64,000 nucleotides of DNA from Eubacteriaceae bacterium (lineage in GTDB: Bacteria; Bacillota; Clostridia; Lachnospirales; Lachnospiraceae), in NCBI GenBank assembly GCA_910574915.1, contig CAJTCR010000026.1, positions 1-64,000 of the forward strand, read 5' to 3'. The position numbers were made by a program, and so were the translations under genes. How positions within the stretch are numbered: the stretch's first letter is position 1; each line of letters starts with the position of its first letter. This document shows, in pieces, positions 27,866-37,305 of the stretch. The notes beneath the pieces are model-generated. The model saw only the letters and a list, made by a program, of their open reading frames with translations. It was not told where the DNA came from and searched no databases.

Positions 27866-30715
27866 ATGAGAAGAACATATCATACGAAAGCATTGGCGGG
27901 CATACTTGTAGCCGCGGCGATGCTGTCCACACTCACTGCGTGCGGCGACAAGCCAAAAGAGCAGGAAAACACCGAAGCCACCACATCAGAAGGTACAGAC
28001 GAAGGTACGAGTCAGCAGGCATCTGCAACCTATTCCCAGACCGAAGAAAATGAAAATAAAGAACTGGTGATGAACCGTCAGCCGGAAGCGTCCTACTGGT
28101 TCCCGGCACAGCTTTTGGAATGGAGCCCGGATACGGACGAAGACCTGATATTCAATCTTAGCACCGTACCGCTTGCGGAGCGTGTACCCGTAGAAGAGCT
28201 GGAAGCTGTGAATCAGACGCAGAATAAAGATACCAAGGTAATGGCGGTTTCGATTATGAACGCCAGCACAAGCGGCAATTCTCCGCATGGCTTAAACAAA
28301 ATGAATGCCAATACCTTTTCTTACTGGCAGTATGTAGACACGCTTGTCTATTGGGGCGGGTCGTCAGGCGAAGGGCTGATTGTCGCGCCAAGCCCGGATG
28401 TTGTAGACGCCGGACATAAGCATGGGGTGCAGGTAATCGGTACCGTCTTTATGCCGCAGGCAGGGCACGGCGGCAAAATGGAATGGTTAGATGACCTGCT
28501 GCAGGAAAAAGACGGCAGCTTTCCAGTTGCGGACAAATTGATCGAAGTGGCGCAAACTTACGGATTTGACGGCTGGTTTATGAACCAGGAGACCGAAGGC
28601 ACGGACGAAGAACCGCTGACAAAAGAACATGCGGACAAGATGCAGCGGTTCCTTGCTTATTATAAAGAAAAAGCGCCAGAATTGCAGCTTGTATACTACG
28701 ATTCTATGACCGTAGACGGCAAAATGGACTGGCAGAACGCCCTCACTAAGAAAAATGCGGCTTATTTAACGGGCAGGCAGAGCAAGGGCGCTGACGAAAT
28801 GTTCTTAAACTTCTGGTGGACAGAAGATAAGCTGGCAAAAAAAGAGCTGTTAAAAGCTTCTGCAAAGCTGGCAAAAAAACAGGGAATCAACCCATACGAC
28901 TTATACGCGGGCGTGGACGTACAAAGCAGCGGCTACGATACGCCGATCAAGTGGAACCTGTTTGAAAATCCAAATGGCGGCACCTATACGTCTCTCGGCT
29001 TGTACTGTCCGAGCTGGGCTTATTTTTCGGCAGGAACGGTACAGGACTTCTGGAAACAGGAAAACAGGATGTGGGTCAATGCCGCAGGCGATCCTTCGGC
29101 AGAGGCAAAGGTTACGGACGATACAAAATGGAAAGGCGTATCGACGTATGTGACAGAACGTACAGCCATTACGAAGCTGCCGTTTGTTACGAATTTTTCA
29201 GTCGGAAACGGTTATGGATTTTATAAAAACGGCGAGCAGATCAGCCTGCTTGACTGGAATAACCGCAGTATTGCAGACGTGCTGCCGACCTACCGGTATA
29301 TTTTGGAAAACGGGGAAGGCAATAAGCTCAACGCAGACCTGGATGTAGGCGATGCTTATTACGGCGGCAACAGCCTGATTGTGCGCGGTTCGATGAAAAA
29401 AGACGTGCCTTCTGTTATGAAGCTGTACAGCGCAAAGCTCCCGGCAGAAGAACAGATGGTATTTACGACGACAGCAAAAGCAAAAGGGGCAAAAATCGCG
29501 CTGGATGCCGTGCTCACACTGGATGACGGTACAGAGCTTGCACTCGAAGGCGACCAGAAGGTAGGAGAAGAATGGACAAAAGTTACTTATGATGCGTCTG
29601 CGCTTGCAGGAAAGACGATTCGTACGATTTCTTACCGTTTAAGCGCCGCATCGGATGTAAACGGCTTGCAATTCCGCTTTGGAAATATTACAATAGCTAA
29701 GCCGGATGCCGTGTCAAAATCTACGGTAAGCGATGTCCAGGTGCTCGACAGTGAGTTTGACGAGGACGCAATGTATGCAGGCGTGCGCCTTTCATGGAAA
29801 TCCGATGCAAAGGCGGATTATTATGAGGTATACCGGATCAACCAGAATCAGACCATGTCGCTGCTCGGGGTATCCAATACCGAAAGCTTCTATATAAATA
29901 CACTGCCGCGTACCGATGATACAAACAAGTCCACGTTCCGCGTCGTTCCGGTAAATATCCTGCTCGAAGAAGGCACAGGCAGCGACGTGACGATGGAATG
30001 GCCGGATAACAGCCTGCCAAAAGCAGCGTTTGCGGCAGACGTGACGCTTGCAAAACCAGGCGAAAAGATTACCTTTACAAGCCTCTGCTCTCCAAATACC
30101 GAGAAGGTGACATGGACACTGCAAGGCTCTGATACCGAAAGCGCGCAAGGCGATACCGTATCCGTCACCTACGCACAGGAAGGCGTTTATCCGGTTGCGG
30201 TAAAAGCAGAAAACAGCTCCGGCAGCGCCGATGCTTTGATCGAAAACTATATTGTGATTAGTAACAAAGCTTCCGACGGGCTGCAACTTCTTTCACAGGG
30301 AGCAGCGACAGAAGCAGATACGTTTGTAAATGAAAACGAAGCGCCGGAATTTGCGGTAGACGGCGACAAGACGAAAAAATGGTGCGCAACCGGAAGTGCG
30401 CCTCATGAGATCACGATTGACTTAGGCTCTGTTCAGGCAGTCAGTGCCGTCGACGTGTACCATGCCGAAGCAGGCGGGGAAAGCCCGGATATGAATACAA
30501 AAGCGTACGCAATTTTTGTGAGCGAGGACGGCACCGAATTTGAAGAGGTAAAAAGCGTAACGAAAAACGCGGCTGGACAGACACACGATGCATTTGCTCC
30601 GGTAAATGCGCAATATGTAAAATATGTGATTCACAAACCGACACAGGGAACAGACAGTGCAGCACGAATCTATGAAGTAGAAGTCTATGGACTGAAAGAA
30701 ACGATAGAATCATAA
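27866..30715 (+). CDS. GH85 endo-beta-N-acetylglucosaminidase lipoprotein
   Basis: A 949-residue surface enzyme that cuts between the two core GlcNAc residues of N-glycans. The signal peptide ends in lipobox LTAC (C26), followed by an acidic threonine/serine spacer. The GH85 catalytic domain (about 75-420) has VMAVSIMNAS, VQVIGTVFMPQ, and GWFMNQETEG with N240 and E242, the paired catalytic residues of the family. A galactose-binding-like domain follows (about 500-625), then a fibronectin-like segment, a PKD-like segment (about 710-790) and a C-terminal F5/8-type carbohydrate-binding domain (about 805-945). It feeds the ABC importer encoded upstream. Confidence 0.92.
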   Translation: MRRTYHTKALAGILVAAAMLSTLTACGDKPKEQENTEATTSEGTDEGTSQQASATYSQTEENENKELVMNRQPEASYWFPAQLLEWSPDTDEDLIFNLSTVPLAERVPVEELEAVNQTQNKDTKVMAVSIMNASTSGNSPHGLNKMNANTFSYWQYVDTLVYWGGSSGEGLIVAPSPDVVDAGHKHGVQVIGTVFMPQAGHGGKMEWLDDLLQEKDGSFPVADKLIEVAQTYGFDGWFMNQETEGTDEEPLTKEHADKMQRFLAYYKEKAPELQLVYYDSMTVDGKMDWQNALTKKNAAYLTGRQSKGADEMFLNFWWTEDKLAKKELLKASAKLAKKQGINPYDLYAGVDVQSSGYDTPIKWNLFENPNGGTYTSLGLYCPSWAYFSAGTVQDFWKQENRMWVNAAGDPSAEAKVTDDTKWKGVSTYVTERTAITKLPFVTNFSVGNGYGFYKNGEQISLLDWNNRSIADVLPTYRYILENGEGNKLNADLDVGDAYYGGNSLIVRGSMKKDVPSVMKLYSAKLPAEEQMVFTTTAKAKGAKIALDAVLTLDDGTELALEGDQKVGEEWTKVTYDASALAGKTIRTISYRLSAASDVNGLQFRFGNITIAKPDAVSKSTVSDVQVLDSEFDEDAMYAGVRLSWKSDAKADYYEVYRINQNQTMSLLGVSNTESFYINTLPRTDDTNKSTFRVVPVNILLEEGTGSDVTMEWPDNSLPKAAFAADVTLAKPGEKITFTSLCSPNTEKVTWTLQGSDTESAQGDTVSVTYAQEGVYPVAVKAENSSGSADALIENYIVISNKASDGLQLLSQGAATEADTFVNENEAPEFAVDGDKTKKWCATGSAPHEITIDLGSVQAVSAVDVYHAEAGGESPDMNTKAYAIFVSEDGTEFEEVKSVTKNAAGQTHDAFAPVNAQYVKYVIHKPTQGTDSAARIYEVEVYGLKETIES

Positions 30716-30733
30716 ATTACAAGGGGGCACCAA

Positions 30734-32662
30734 ATGTCAGAAAAAAATGAAAAAGTAATGATCGGGATTGACCTTGGCGGTACAGGCATTAAGATCGGGA
30801 TCGTGGATTCGGCTTTTGCTATCATTGCGCAGACGACGATCCCTACACGCGGCGAGCGTCCTTATCAGCAGTTGATTGCGGATATGGGACATGCGGCGCT
30901 GGCACTGTTAGAAGAAAACGGCTACAAGACACAGGACTGTCTTGGCACCGGGGTCGGAAGCCCTGGTACGATCGACGGCAAAAGCGGCACGGTACTGTAT
31001 TCCAACAACATCCGCTGGGATCATGTACCTCTGGCAGCGGAGCTTTCGAAATATCTTCCGATGCCTGTTTATATCAATAACGATGCCAACTGCGCGGCGC
31101 TTGGAGAGACGATCAGGGGAGCGGCAAAGGGCTGCAAAAACGCAATTTTTTTGACGCTTGGCACAGGCGTCGGCGGCGGGATCGTGGTCGATGGAAAGAT
31201 CTTTGAAGGCGGGCATCCAGGCGGTGCGGAGCTTGGGCACATCCGCATTGCTTCAGAAGGAAGAAAGTGCACATGCGGCAGAGAAGACTGCCTGGAAGCT
31301 TACGCGTCGGCATCGGCATTGATCGCGGATGCCAAACGCATGGCAGAACGCTTTCCAAGCTCCATGCTCTGGGAGCTTTGCGGGCATGACCTGGAGCGGA
31401 TGAATGCCAAGATGCCGTTTGACGCGGCACAAGCAGGCGATACGTGCGGGCAGGCGCTTGTAGGGCTTTATATCCGCTATCTGGCGGACGGCATTACAGA
31501 CCTTGTCAATATTTTCCGGCCGGATATGATCGTGCTTGGCGGCGGCATCTGCGGACAGGGCGAAAAGCTGACAGATCCGCTGAACCGCTATTTACAGGAA
31601 CACTGCTTTGGCGCCTCCGGGGCTTATATCCCTCCGGTTGTAATTGCGCAAAACGGCAACGATGCCGGCATTATCGGCGCAGCCAGCCTGGTCTTTACAA
31701 ACATGCAGCAGCAGCCGCAAACAAAAGAAATCCTGTTTTTAGAGCCTGTATGCAAAGAAAATATCTGGGGCGGCAGCCGCTTGCAGCAGGAATTTCATTA
31801 TGCGACAGCCGGTGAGCAGACCGGGGAATGCTGGGGGATCTCTGCGCACCCAAACGGTGACGGAACGATAAAAAACGGAACATTTGCAGGAGCGCACCTG
31901 TCCGAGCTATGGAGCAAGCATCCGCAGTTGTTTGGAAACCCGCATACCGAGCAGTTCCCGCTGCTGGCAAAAATTATCGACGCCAGAGAAGATCTGAGCA
32001 TTCAGGTGCACCCTGACGACAGCTATGCGAAGCTATACGAAAACGGTGCAAACGGAAAGACCGAATGCTGGTATATTATGGACTGCGCGCAGCCTGCTAC
32101 GTTAATTATCGGCCATCAGGCAAAGACAAAAGAAGAATTGATACAGATGATTGAACAGGGAAAATGGAGCGACCTGCTGCGGGAAGTGCCGATTAAAAAG
32201 GGCGACTTTATTATGATCGACCCAGGCACAGTTCATGCCATCAAAGGCGGATGCCTGATTTTCGAAACACAGCAAAACAGCGACGTAACCTACCGACTGT
32301 ACGATTACAACCGCCTCAGCGACGGCAAGCCGCGTGAGCTGCATTTGAAAAAAAGCATCGACGTCATACAAACACCCGCAAAAGAAATGGCAGACTGCAT
32401 CTTTTCCGCAAACGGACTGCCGGAAAATCAAATGAACCTGCTGCTTGACTGTCCGTACTTCCAAGTATTTAAAATCGATACCAAAGGAACCGCACAGCTT
32501 GAACAAAAATATCCGTTTTTGGCAATATCTGTGCTGGAAGGAAGCGGTTCTATCGATGGAAACCCGATTCAAAAAGGAGATCATTTTATTCTTCCGTTTG
32601 GATACGGCAGCTTTTGCCTGGAAGGTGAGATGTCTTTGATGGCATCTACTGGGGCGGTTTAA
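30734..32662 (+). CDS. Fused ROK sugar kinase / mannose-6-phosphate isomerase
   Basis: A 642-residue fusion in one frame. Residues 1-320 are a ROK kinase: phosphate loop DLGGTGIKIG, TLGTGVGGG, and the zinc motif CTCGREDCLE with C179, C181 and C186. Residues about 332-642 are a class I phosphomannose isomerase: NIWGGSRL, the zinc-site stretch SIQVHPDD (Q424, H426), NGKTECWYI and MIDPGTVHAI. Together the two halves would turn free mannose into mannose 6-phosphate and then fructose 6-phosphate. This fits the mannose released by GH38. ROK specificity for mannose is inferred from the fusion. It is the last gene of the operon, 18 bases after GH85. Confidence 0.9.
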   Translation: MSEKNEKVMIGIDLGGTGIKIGIVDSAFAIIAQTTIPTRGERPYQQLIADMGHAALALLEENGYKTQDCLGTGVGSPGTIDGKSGTVLYSNNIRWDHVPLAAELSKYLPMPVYINNDANCAALGETIRGAAKGCKNAIFLTLGTGVGGGIVVDGKIFEGGHPGGAELGHIRIASEGRKCTCGREDCLEAYASASALIADAKRMAERFPSSMLWELCGHDLERMNAKMPFDAAQAGDTCGQALVGLYIRYLADGITDLVNIFRPDMIVLGGGICGQGEKLTDPLNRYLQEHCFGASGAYIPPVVIAQNGNDAGIIGAASLVFTNMQQQPQTKEILFLEPVCKENIWGGSRLQQEFHYATAGEQTGECWGISAHPNGDGTIKNGTFAGAHLSELWSKHPQLFGNPHTEQFPLLAKIIDAREDLSIQVHPDDSYAKLYENGANGKTECWYIMDCAQPATLIIGHQAKTKEELIQMIEQGKWSDLLREVPIKKGDFIMIDPGTVHAIKGGCLIFETQQNSDVTYRLYDYNRLSDGKPRELHLKKSIDVIQTPAKEMADCIFSANGLPENQMNLLLDCPYFQVFKIDTKGTAQLEQKYPFLAISVLEGSGSIDGNPIQKGDHFILPFGYGSFCLEGEMSLMASTGAV

Positions 32663-32679
32663 CAAGAATGAAAGGCTGA

Positions 32680-32720
32680 ATATCCGGCACATGGAAAGTG
32701 CCGGATATACAGTCTTTTTT
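32680..32720 (+). terminator. Terminator of the glycan operon
   Basis: ATATCCGGCAC and GTGCCGGATAT form a perfect 11-bp stem around ATGGAAA, followed after a short gap by seven T. It ends the long operon that begins at 17963. Confidence 0.9.
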
Positions 32721-32884
32721 TGCTGCGAAAATGGGCTTGCCTTGTGAAGTCGTTCCATGACGTATTTGTAATGGATTTTGCCAGATGATGAATGCCAGAA
32801 CTGGTGCAACAAAATAAACCGGGTAAAAAATATCGCAGGCTTTCCGGCTGACTGTCTGGAAAAAATACAGGCTGCCTTTACTGA

Positions 32885-33139
32885 TTTTAAGAAAGTTTCA
32901 ATATAGTCTTTTCCATCGTTAGTCAGCAAATTAACGTCTACAATAATACCAAGAACATCACGAACTTTATTCGGAATATCTTCCAATAATTTTTTACTGT
33001 CTTGGACGCCAATTACCGTACCATCATCATTTGTGCCAATATAAATCTTGCCGCCTTGAGCATTGGCAAAACCGCATATCCACTTAAGATACTCATCTCG
33101 CCAAGACTCTTTCCATTCTACATTGTGACTTTCTGCCAC
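32885..33139 (-). pseudogene. Truncated AlbA_2-domain protein
   Basis: On the minus strand the first 80 or so codons read an AlbA_2 (Schlafen-type) DNA-binding domain start: HNVEWKESWRDEYLKWICGFANAQGG, KIYIGTNDDGTVIGV and the KDYIE strand. Homology then stops; the frame runs on only as antisense of the isomerase domain and its terminator. The normal protein has 350-500 residues, so this is a 5' fragment. It marks the edge of an accessory island beginning right after the glycan operon terminator. I see nothing recognisable in 32721-32884. Confidence 0.7.
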
Positions 33140-33169
33140 GCAATCACCCCTCTTTGCCTTTTTAGCATT

Positions 33170-34326
33170 TTAATGGTATTGAAGATTTTTATCATAAAGA
33201 TATGTAACCTTATCCGGTTCTTTTGAAGCCTCTGGGCTAACCAATCCAAAGTATTTTTCAAAGAACCCTTTCAGTTTTTCAATAACTGTCCGCTTCTTCT
33301 TATCACGAGAACCACCTCCTCCGAAACGGGAAACGGGCGGCATCAGTCGGTCAACATCCGTGCCAGTAGTTTTGAGTACGCCATCACGGAAAGCATTCTC
33401 GACAAACTTTCTTGTTTCTTCCGGCTTCAATTTTTCTTCAGTAATCAAAGTCTGGATGTCGGTTTCTCTCTTCTCTCTGACAAAATGCTGCCAGTCAGTA
33501 TTGACATTGGTGCTTGTGTTGATGGTAGCAATAAAGTTTTCGATTAGCTCCTTTTTAGACCTAAGCTGTAAGCTGGACTTGATTGCTTTATCAATCGCAA
33601 CAAGAATTTCCTTATCCTCACAGTTCCCATCGTGATACTTCCCAACCAGCATCAGGATATAGTCAATGTTGACTTCCACCTGTTTGACAAGCTCCATTTC
33701 AAAAACAACATCATCCATAATGCTGTCCTTACTTCCCGGTTTCGGTTTGATTTCCTCGTACACATCATGGTATGTGCCTGTGTAGTCTTGGAAATCAATC
33801 GGGGATAGGATTTCATTTCCGGCAAAGCGGTCAAAGGCAGCAAGGATATTTCTGCAACAATTCTGCAATTCGTTCCTCATAACCTTTCTGCTCACGACCT
33901 TTATCATCGACACAACCGTAGTAATAATCCTCATAAGATTTCAAGAGGACAATGCCGTTTGCTTCCTTGTCTCCGAACAATGCCGTCCTCACGGGTCAAG
34001 TTCTGCACATAATCTTCCTGAATTTTTCGGGTCTTTTCCACGATGCCCTCGTTGGTATTGGCAATCTTGCTTTTGAAAAAGCTGTCCCATTCCTTATCCG
34101 TAAAATGATAGTTGTTTAACAATTCTAACTGTCTGCGGAGATTGGCAATAAGTGCATCGGAATTATGAATGGTCACATACTCATAGCCCTGTTCGCCCAA
34201 CATTTTGATAAATTCCGCTTCCAGAGCTGCTTCACTCTGGTAAGCATCAGAGCGTTTGGTCTGTGACTCATATTCGGTTACAACCGTACTTTCATTGGTT
34301 GAAAGTACGATATGGTAGGTACTCAT
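33170..34326 (-). pseudogene. hsdR: Type I restriction subunit R, internally deleted
   Basis: The N-terminal 118 residues (MSTYHIVLSTNESTVVTEYES..., 34326 to about 33990) and the C-terminal 225 residues (RNILAAFDRFAGNEIL to LKGFFEKYFGL) match HsdR, normally about 1000 residues. Between them a short internal piece (ALFGDKEANGIVLLKSYEDY to ELLQKYP) is in a different frame. Two deletions have removed the nuclease and helicase domains. At each join the sequence reads plausibly in both frames, which suggests recombination between short identical stretches: GTGAGGACGGC near 33981-33992 and AATATCCT at 33843-33850. The product cannot be a working restriction enzyme. Confidence 0.85.
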
Positions 34327-34330
34327 AATA

Positions 34331-35190
34331 TCACCTCAATTCTTCATCTTTTCCGTTTTCTCTAACTAACGATTCATAAACAAATTTTAGAATATGCGCA
34401 AACGCAAACAAGAAGACAGGATTTGCCGACATTGCTTTTGCTTCGCACATGTATCTATACTCAGGAAATGCTTGATCTTGTTCTTTTAGGCATAAGTAAT
34501 ATTGCTTAGTCCTCGCTTCATTCTCTGCTAGAGCGTGTTTGAAAATGCTTGCTGCCAGATGTATTTCACAATTTGTGGGAGATTTGCGCCAAATGAAGGG
34601 CGCATAGCGGGCGATGTAACCTGAATTTGGCACAAATATCACGCAAAGTGGGGAATGCAGATGGTAGGAATGATTTTTCAAACACGCTCTAGTAAGCCAA
34701 AAGAAATGTCATTGCAGAGGGCATCGAAGCGATCAAGTATGCCTACGATATGCTCCTATTCCTTGATAGCAGGAAGCGGAATAGGCATTGTGTTAAGGTT
34801 CTTCTGGTTCAGCTTCGGTTGTGCTTCACCAGAAATAAATTATGAAAGGTCGATAGAGTTCAAGTAGAACTCGACATATCTCCTCGTTGCATAACAATCA
34901 AACTTCAAAACATGAGCATGGTTATTTACCCAATTCTTGCCCGATATAGAGAACGCAATCGGTGTGCTTTGTGCCACCAGATTGTTGCCATCCTCGGAAA
35001 CAAGCAGATAATCTCCATCAAAGATATAACCACTCACATAATCTACAATGCCGGATGCCCCATAGTAAGGGTACTCGCCAGCTTCACGGTTGCCGCTTGT
35101 GATAGGCTTTCTCTTACTGTCATGGTTTTCAGAAATCATATTCAGCGTAACAGAAACAAAACCAAAAACATATTGACAAAGGACAATCAA
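34331..35190 (-). pseudogene. hsdS: Type I specificity subunit fragment interrupted by a miniature element
   Basis: The minus strand reads an HsdS target-recognition half: KRKPITSGNREAGEYPYYGASG, VSEDGNNLVAQSTPIAFSISG and NNHAHVLKF. Two in-frame stops follow (after NSIDLS and after PAIKE), and the end of the gene is split by a 157-bp element at 34532-34688. Removing the element and one CTAG copy rejoins the frame into FGLLAENEARTKQYY, which matches the conserved GLPAEIEARQKQY of the second hsdS piece in this window. The final 45 codons do not look like HsdS. It overlaps the next hsdS fragment by 4 bases. Confidence 0.8.
34532..34688. mobile_element. 157-bp miniature inverted-repeat element, family 2
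   Basis: Ends AGCGTGTTTGAAAA and TTTTCAAACACGCT are perfect 14-base inverted repeats. CTAG flanks it on both sides (34528-34531, 34689-34692). It carries no gene. The insertion lies inside an hsdS pseudogene, where taking it out with one CTAG restores the reading frame. A 33-bp relative with the same ends and the same CTAG flanks lies at 58439-58471. Confidence 0.87.
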
Positions 35191-35612
35191 GCCATTAACT
35201 CGTCTGTCGTCAAGATTGTCTTACCAGTTGCGGCATAGGTCAAGAGGGCATCACGATAATACTTGTATTGCTTTTGTCTTGCTTCAATCTCGGCAGGGAG
35301 ACCAATGCTGAAGTCAGAACAGATCGCATCGAAATTATCAAGTACATAAATAATCTTATCTTGGACATCTAAGGGCGGTACAGGCACTTTTACTCTGCTA
35401 ACGGCATTAGTGTTAAACTGCTGTTGTCCGCCTTTAGAAACATATCTTTCCGCCTGTTCCCAATATAACGATGATTTTGAAAGGAAAATCCACCCACTTA
35501 AATGTTCCAGTGAAGTCATCAAAAATGATAACAGGGTTTTCTTTTGATGCATCATAGATGCCATCTGTTTCGTTGGTATATCCTAAAACAAAAGACTGTC
35601 CTGCTGTGAGTA
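35187..35612 (-). pseudogene. hsdS: Type I specificity subunit fragment, frameshifted
   Basis: The minus strand reads [18 protein letters not shown] and [21 protein letters not shown] in one frame (to about 35490), then [36 protein letters not shown] and GLPAEIEARQKQYKYYRDALLTY in another, ending at 35187. Both belong to HsdS recognition and conserved helical regions. A small indel separates the two frames, and the recognition domain between is shorter than normal. The 5' side is cut off by the join to an MFS transporter remnant. No hsdM is visible nearby. Confidence 0.8.
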
Positions 35613-36092
35613 CAGGAACACAATGCAAACTATGATGCCAGTCGGGATTAAGACAAAATACACGGCACTGTGAAATGTGTCAAATAAAAAACCGTACACG
35701 ATTTGTCCTATAGGCTGAACACACAAAGTAATCGTTGATGTATAAGCCATAATTTTTCCTATGAAATGATTTGGTGTCCTCTGTTGTATGAGAGAAACAG
35801 CAAAAATAGAAAATATACTGATAACAGCCTGCATACCGCAAAATGATACAACCGTAACGATATACTTTATCATGGAATTCACTGGCAAAAGGAAAACAAT
35901 GCCGGCAGGGATCATTAAAATACCAAGAGCTGCAAGCAGGACAGATAATTTATGTATTTTCAATTTCTCTGCCAAAACCCCTGCGGCAATGCTCCATAAG
36001 ATTGTAGCGACTGCTAACGCGCTCTCCGCAGCCCCATAATACGTTGCATTCAATCCGAGGACAGTCCGCACAAGAAAAGGAAGCCTGTAAGC
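35612..36092 (-). pseudogene. MFS transporter, C-terminal half only
   Basis: The minus strand reads the second half of a DHA3-type major facilitator protein: LPFLVRTVLGLNATYYG, IAAGVLAEKLKIHK, QRTPNHFIGKIMAYTSTITL and [12 protein letters not shown], with five membrane segments. The N-terminal six segments are missing on one side, where the sequence joins a tetR remnant in the opposite orientation, and the C-terminus runs into an hsdS fragment. It is not functional. Confidence 0.8.
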
Positions 36093-36604
36093 AGAGCTGG
36101 ACACAGTATGGCTATAAGAAAACAAGTGTCGATGACCTTTGCAAACAGGTAGGAATCTCAAAAGGGGCGTTTTATCTATTCTTTGAATCGAAAGAGGCTC
36201 TCTTTTGCGAGGTGCTGTGTTTCGTGCAAGAGCAAATCTGCAACGCGGCGTTGGAGGTAATCGAAAAATACAAAGAAAAGCATGGTGTTGCTGAAGCCTT
36301 AAAGCTCATTTATCGGGAATATGATAAAAACAATTTTTTGTACCATTCGGACAGTACGGATTTTACAATTTTGATGAACAAGTTATCAGAGGAACAGGCA
36401 AAAAAAATCGAGGAATCCAATTATATGAGCCAGCGGCTTTTTTTAAGCCAGCCGTATTTGAAATTCAAGGTGGATGCGGATTTAGCGATGTCCGTTATTT
36501 ATTCTTTAATTATGAATATCAAAAATAAAGATATTCTTCCACGCGATCACATGGAAACTTTTGATTTTATGGTTGACCATTTGATTGACAGTCTGTATGA
36601 ATAG
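36085..36604 (+). pseudogene. TetR-family regulator, N-terminally truncated
   Basis: The plus strand reads a TetR/AcrR repressor from just before the helix-turn-helix (YGYKKTSVDDLCKQVGISKGAFYLFF) to a normal C-terminal ligand domain. The first helix is lost and the open frame upstream is antisense of the MFS fragment, so no proper start exists. The two genes were probably divergent neighbours, and one deletion removed the promoter region with both 5' ends. A TTG at 36044 could start a chimeric product, but function is doubtful. Confidence 0.7.
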
Positions 36605-36690
36605 GTAGCGTCAAGTGATTTATGAATCAACTTTATTACAGATATATAATAAGCAATGACGAATCGGGATTTATAAAAAGAAAGGACAAG

Positions 36691-37128
36691 ATGGATATGT
36701 GTACTGAAAAAGAAAATGAGGAATTAATGGAAGTTCTTATAACCGCTGCCAGAGCGGCGTTTCTGTCTCTGAAAGAAACAACCAAAGAACATTTTTATTT
36801 TTATGTATTTGTATTTGATGAGGGAATGCATCCCTATATTTCAGCATGGTCTTACGAAGCCTTAGAAAAATCCATAAAATTATCCGATGATGAACTATAT
36901 GAGACTGAGTGGAAAGTGCGGATTGAACTTATGGAGGAGGCTATGAAAAGACTCGATGCTTCCGGTTTGTTTGGAACTAGGAAAGAGCGGGAATGTGTGG
37001 TCATCAATGCAGAACAGGCTCCGCCTGATGGCGATGGTGCAGAATACGACCGGGCATTGCGATTGAATCCATCTTCGGCTCTGTTGTCGGAATATTTGGA
37101 AACCTGCGAGACCCCAGAAAGCGATTAG
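36691..37128 (+). CDS. DUF4303-family protein
   Basis: A 145-residue soluble acidic protein. The opening ENEELMEVLITAARAAF, then FYFYVFVFDEGMHPYISAWSYEALEK, matches DUF4303, a family often found among immunity-like and accessory genes. The ATG at 36691 follows AAAGGA by a good distance; an open extension to 36622 lacks a binding site. The C-terminal 40 residues are complete. Its place in a decaying island suggests accessory origin. No function is known. Confidence 0.7.
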   Translation: MDMCTEKENEELMEVLITAARAAFLSLKETTKEHFYFYVFVFDEGMHPYISAWSYEALEKSIKLSDDELYETEWKVRIELMEEAMKRLDASGLFGTRKERECVVINAEQAPPDGDGAEYDRALRLNPSSALLSEYLETCETPESD

Positions 37129-37149
37129 CTCGTAACAGTAAATTCTGAT

Positions 37150-37305
37150 TTGTAGAATTGCAGGCAGCTAAAAATTGAATAATCGCTGCTACATAGGATG
37201 ACACACGTTCTAACGGGTGAAAGTCCCCAATCTGCCCGGTAATGGGAAGGATACAGCCGAAACTATAAGTAAGAAAGTGCCGCCTTTCTTTTATTGTACC
37301 CTGCA
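37150..37305 (+). other. Group II intron 5' remnant
   Basis: AACGGGTGAAAGTCCCC followed by CTGCCCGGTAATGGGAAGG and AGCCGAAACTATAAGTAAG resembles the conserved domain I region of bacterial group II introns. No reverse transcriptase frame, domain V or 3' end follows, so it is a fragment. The rest of 37129-37514 shows no gene; it is AT-rich and leads into the next ribosome binding site. Confidence 0.55.

Noticed and set aside
32102..32884. Antisense extension of the AlbA_2 frame through the isomerase domain
   Set aside because: It is the complement of a well-supported gene and its terminator; homology to AlbA_2 ends near 32885.
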